A DNA stretch of 64,000 nt from Zobellia uliginosa. Its GTDB lineage: Bacteria > Bacteroidota > Bacteroidia > Flavobacteriales > Flavobacteriaceae. Positions 62,416 to 64,000 of this stretch are shown here, piece by piece (position 1 is the stretch's first letter; each line of letters opens with the position of its first letter). The translations under genes and the position numbers were made by a program. Under the pieces are notes generated by a model. That model was not told the DNA's origin and ran no database searches. It worked only from the letters and a program-made list of their open reading frames with translations. The stretch covers positions 1-64,000 of the forward strand of contig NZ_JAHKPY010000012.1 of NCBI RefSeq assembly GCF_018860745.1, given 5' to 3'.

Positions 62416-64000
62416 ATGAAAGTAACATATACATTATTCTCAATATCACTAATTTTCATACTGTTTTCTTGTAGTGATGACAGTCTGGATATCCAACCAA
62501 CAGACCAATTAAGTGACTCTACACTATGGAGCACCGCTGAAAACGCAGGCTTATTGTTAAACGACATTTATAATAGCTTAAATCCAGGGCCGGTTTCTTC
62601 CATATGGACCAATCTTCCATCGGAAATTAGCAATGATCCCCTTGACAACTTTTCAGACAACAGTGTTAGCGGAAATATTGCAGGAATCCCTTCCTATGAG
62701 AATTTTGCACTAGGATCATATGGTCCTTCTATTCCAATATTTAACAATCATTGGAAAAACATGTATGAAAACATTCGTAAATGCAATTTACTGATTACAA
62801 ATATTACAGATGCAGACTGGGATGAAGGGTCAAAAGAATCATTAATTGCGCAAGCCAGATTTTTAAGGGCTTATTTTTACAAATCGCTCGTTGATCTTTA
62901 TGGCGGCGTACCATTAATTCTTAAACCTTTAAATCGCAACAGTGATGGCGATGAAATATTTCAACCTCGAAATTCTTATGAAGAATGTGTTGTTTTCATT
63001 CAAAATGAATGTGAAGCCGCAGCAGCCGACCTCCCTTTAAGTGTTACCGATGAAAATATAGGCCGGGCTACAAAGGGGGCCGCTTGGGCACTAAAAGGTC
63101 AAATGGAACTATATGCCGGAAAATGGCAGGATGCGGCAGAGACTAATTTAAAAATTATGGACTCCGAAGCCGGATATGATTTGTTTCCTGATTATGGCAA
63201 ACTCTTTTATATTGAGAACGAAAGTAATGAAGAAGTCATTTTCGGAGTTCAATACGAAGCTGAGATTAAAGGAACGATCAAAGAAAGGTATTGGAACCCT
63301 ATACAAGTCTCAGATGGCTTTGGATGGGGAGCTGTAAATCCAACACAAGATCTAGTTGATTGTTATGAATTTTTGGATGGTAAAACAGAGGCTGAAGGTT
63401 CCAATCTCTTTAACCCCTCAAATCCCTATGAGAATAGAAGCAATCGCTTCTATGCTTCAATAATATGGGATGGCTCGATGTGGAAGGATGGTATAATTTA
63501 TACTCGTGAAGGAATTCCTAATAACCGGAACGAAATAAATGCTTCTGGTTCCGGTGGAAGTACAAGAACTGGTTATTTTTTAAGAAAACTAATAGATCCT
63601 TCCATTGTTCCTGGAAATAGCAGTGGCTCCAATGCTATTATATGGCGTTATGCGGAAATATTATTAAATTATGCCGAGGCAAAAAATGAATTTTCAGGCC
63701 CGGACCAAAGTATTTACGATGCTGTAAACAAAGTAAGAGAAAGGGCTGGATTACCAGACCTTCCTTCCGGTCTTTCCCAAATAGAATTGAGGGATCGTAT
63801 TCGAAGGGAGAGAAGGGTAGAACTCGCTTTTGAAGGGAAAAGATTATTCGATCTATGGAGGTGGAAGATCGCCGATGAAGTTTTTAGCCAACCTCTTAAA
63901 GCGATGAAAATTTCGGAAACAAATGGTAATTTAGAATTCGATAGAATTAATGTAGGGGGAGGAAAAATTATTTTTGATGCTACTAAAAATTATCTAATGC
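62416..64000 (+). CDS. SusD/RagB nutrient-binding lipoprotein (3' end outside window)
   Basis: The frame is open from the ATG at 62416 to the window end (528 codons), so the last part is missing. It starts with a lipoprotein signal (MKVTYTLFSISLIFILFSC, lipobox LFSC). SusD features: LDIQPTDQLSDSTLWSTAEN near the start, AQARFLRAYFYKSLVDLYGG VPL, then GRATKGAAWALKGQMELYAG, IWRYAEILLNYAEAKNEFSG, and RDRIRRERRVELAFEGKRLF. It starts 28 bases after susC and works as its lid, capturing glycan or other ligand. Which ligand is not decidable here. Confidence 0.95.
   Translation, partial: MKVTYTLFSISLIFILFSCSDDSLDIQPTDQLSDSTLWSTAENAGLLLNDIYNSLNPGPVSSIWTNLPSEISNDPLDNFSDNSVSGNIAGIPSYENFALGSYGPSIPIFNNHWKNMYENIRKCNLLITNITDADWDEGSKESLIAQARFLRAYFYKSLVDLYGGVPLILKPLNRNSDGDEIFQPRNSYEECVVFIQNECEAAAADLPLSVTDENIGRATKGAAWALKGQMELYAGKWQDAAETNLKIMDSEAGYDLFPDYGKLFYIENESNEEVIFGVQYEAEIKGTIKERYWNPIQVSDGFGWGAVNPTQDLVDCYEFLDGKTEAEGSNLFNPSNPYENRSNRFYASIIWDGSMWKDGIIYTREGIPNNRNEINASGSGGSTRTGYFLRKLIDPSIVPGNSSGSNAIIWRYAEILLNYAEAKNEFSGPDQSIYDAVNKVRERAGLPDLPSGLSQIELRDRIRRERRVELAFEGKRLFDLWRWKIADEVFSQPLKAMKISETNGNLEFDRINVGGGKIIFDATKNYLM

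Overview
The window reads as chromosome of a marine-type Flavobacteriaceae (Bacteroidota) of the Zobellia/Maribacter/Cellulophaga kind. The signs are a fused SecDF, a SusC/SusD pair with an ECF sigma factor and FecR anti-sigma factor, TAnnTTTG-type promoter boxes, a tmRNA encoding a GENNYALAA tag, and generally AT-rich DNA. Genus is not determinable from sequence alone.

Layout. (1) 1-5591: two large surface proteins built from beta-sandwich repeats (PKD-like; Big_2 and six DUF5018-like repeats). Their repeat parts are GC-rich and both end in AT-rich, unrelated C-terminal tips. An 876-base AT-rich non-coding stretch separates them. (2) 5656-46258: mostly ordinary chromosomal genes. They include a ModF-like ABC ATPase, GNAT acetyltransferase, SecDF, malate dehydrogenase, a probable phosphate-uptake operon (PiT-like permease, OprO/P-type porin, universal stress protein), GyrB, AsnB, a YtcJ-type amidohydrolase, a NYN-domain protein, OmpA- and TonB-receptor-like envelope proteins, a 1005-residue TPR protein, an FtsE-like ATPase, a polyphosphate glucokinase-like ROK protein, TypA/BipA, KdsA, a DUF3857/transglutaminase-like protein and a lysine/saccharopine dehydrogenase-like enzyme. 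(3) 46401-46799: tmRNA (ssrA). (4) About 46800-53160, directly against the tmRNA 3' end: a compact, very AT-rich plasmid-like block. It holds a small HTH protein, a Rep_3 replication initiator, nine iterons with a 21-base period, a Toprim primase-like protein, MobC-like and MobA/relaxase proteins, a mob-associated membrane protein, ParA and a ribbon-helix-helix partner. No integrase or second attachment site is visible. (5) 53231-54273: an unusual nested set of inverted repeats followed by an unrecognised zinc-ribbon protein. (6) 54581-55194: a decayed SRAP (YedK/HMCES) gene. (7) 55385-64000: ECF sigma factor, CehA/McbA-type PHP metallohydrolase, FecR, SusC with an STN signalling domain, and SusD (cut by the window end).

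How parts work together. In region 7 the STN domain of SusC, the FecR protein and the ECF sigma factor form a cell-surface signalling relay. Two copies of one promoter-like motif (GGTA, then CGTCTAT, start-to-start spacing exactly 20 bases) lie after the sigma gene and before fecR, and so bracket the inserted PHP hydrolase gene. In region 4 rep plus iterons, mob genes and parA/RHH are the replication, mobilisation and segregation modules of a small mobilisable plasmid, here apparently resident in the chromosome next to ssrA. The most rewarding places for a second look are the integrated iteron replicon, the nested palindrome with its zinc-ribbon gene, the duplicated ECF promoter and the composition switch at the tips of the two surface proteins.
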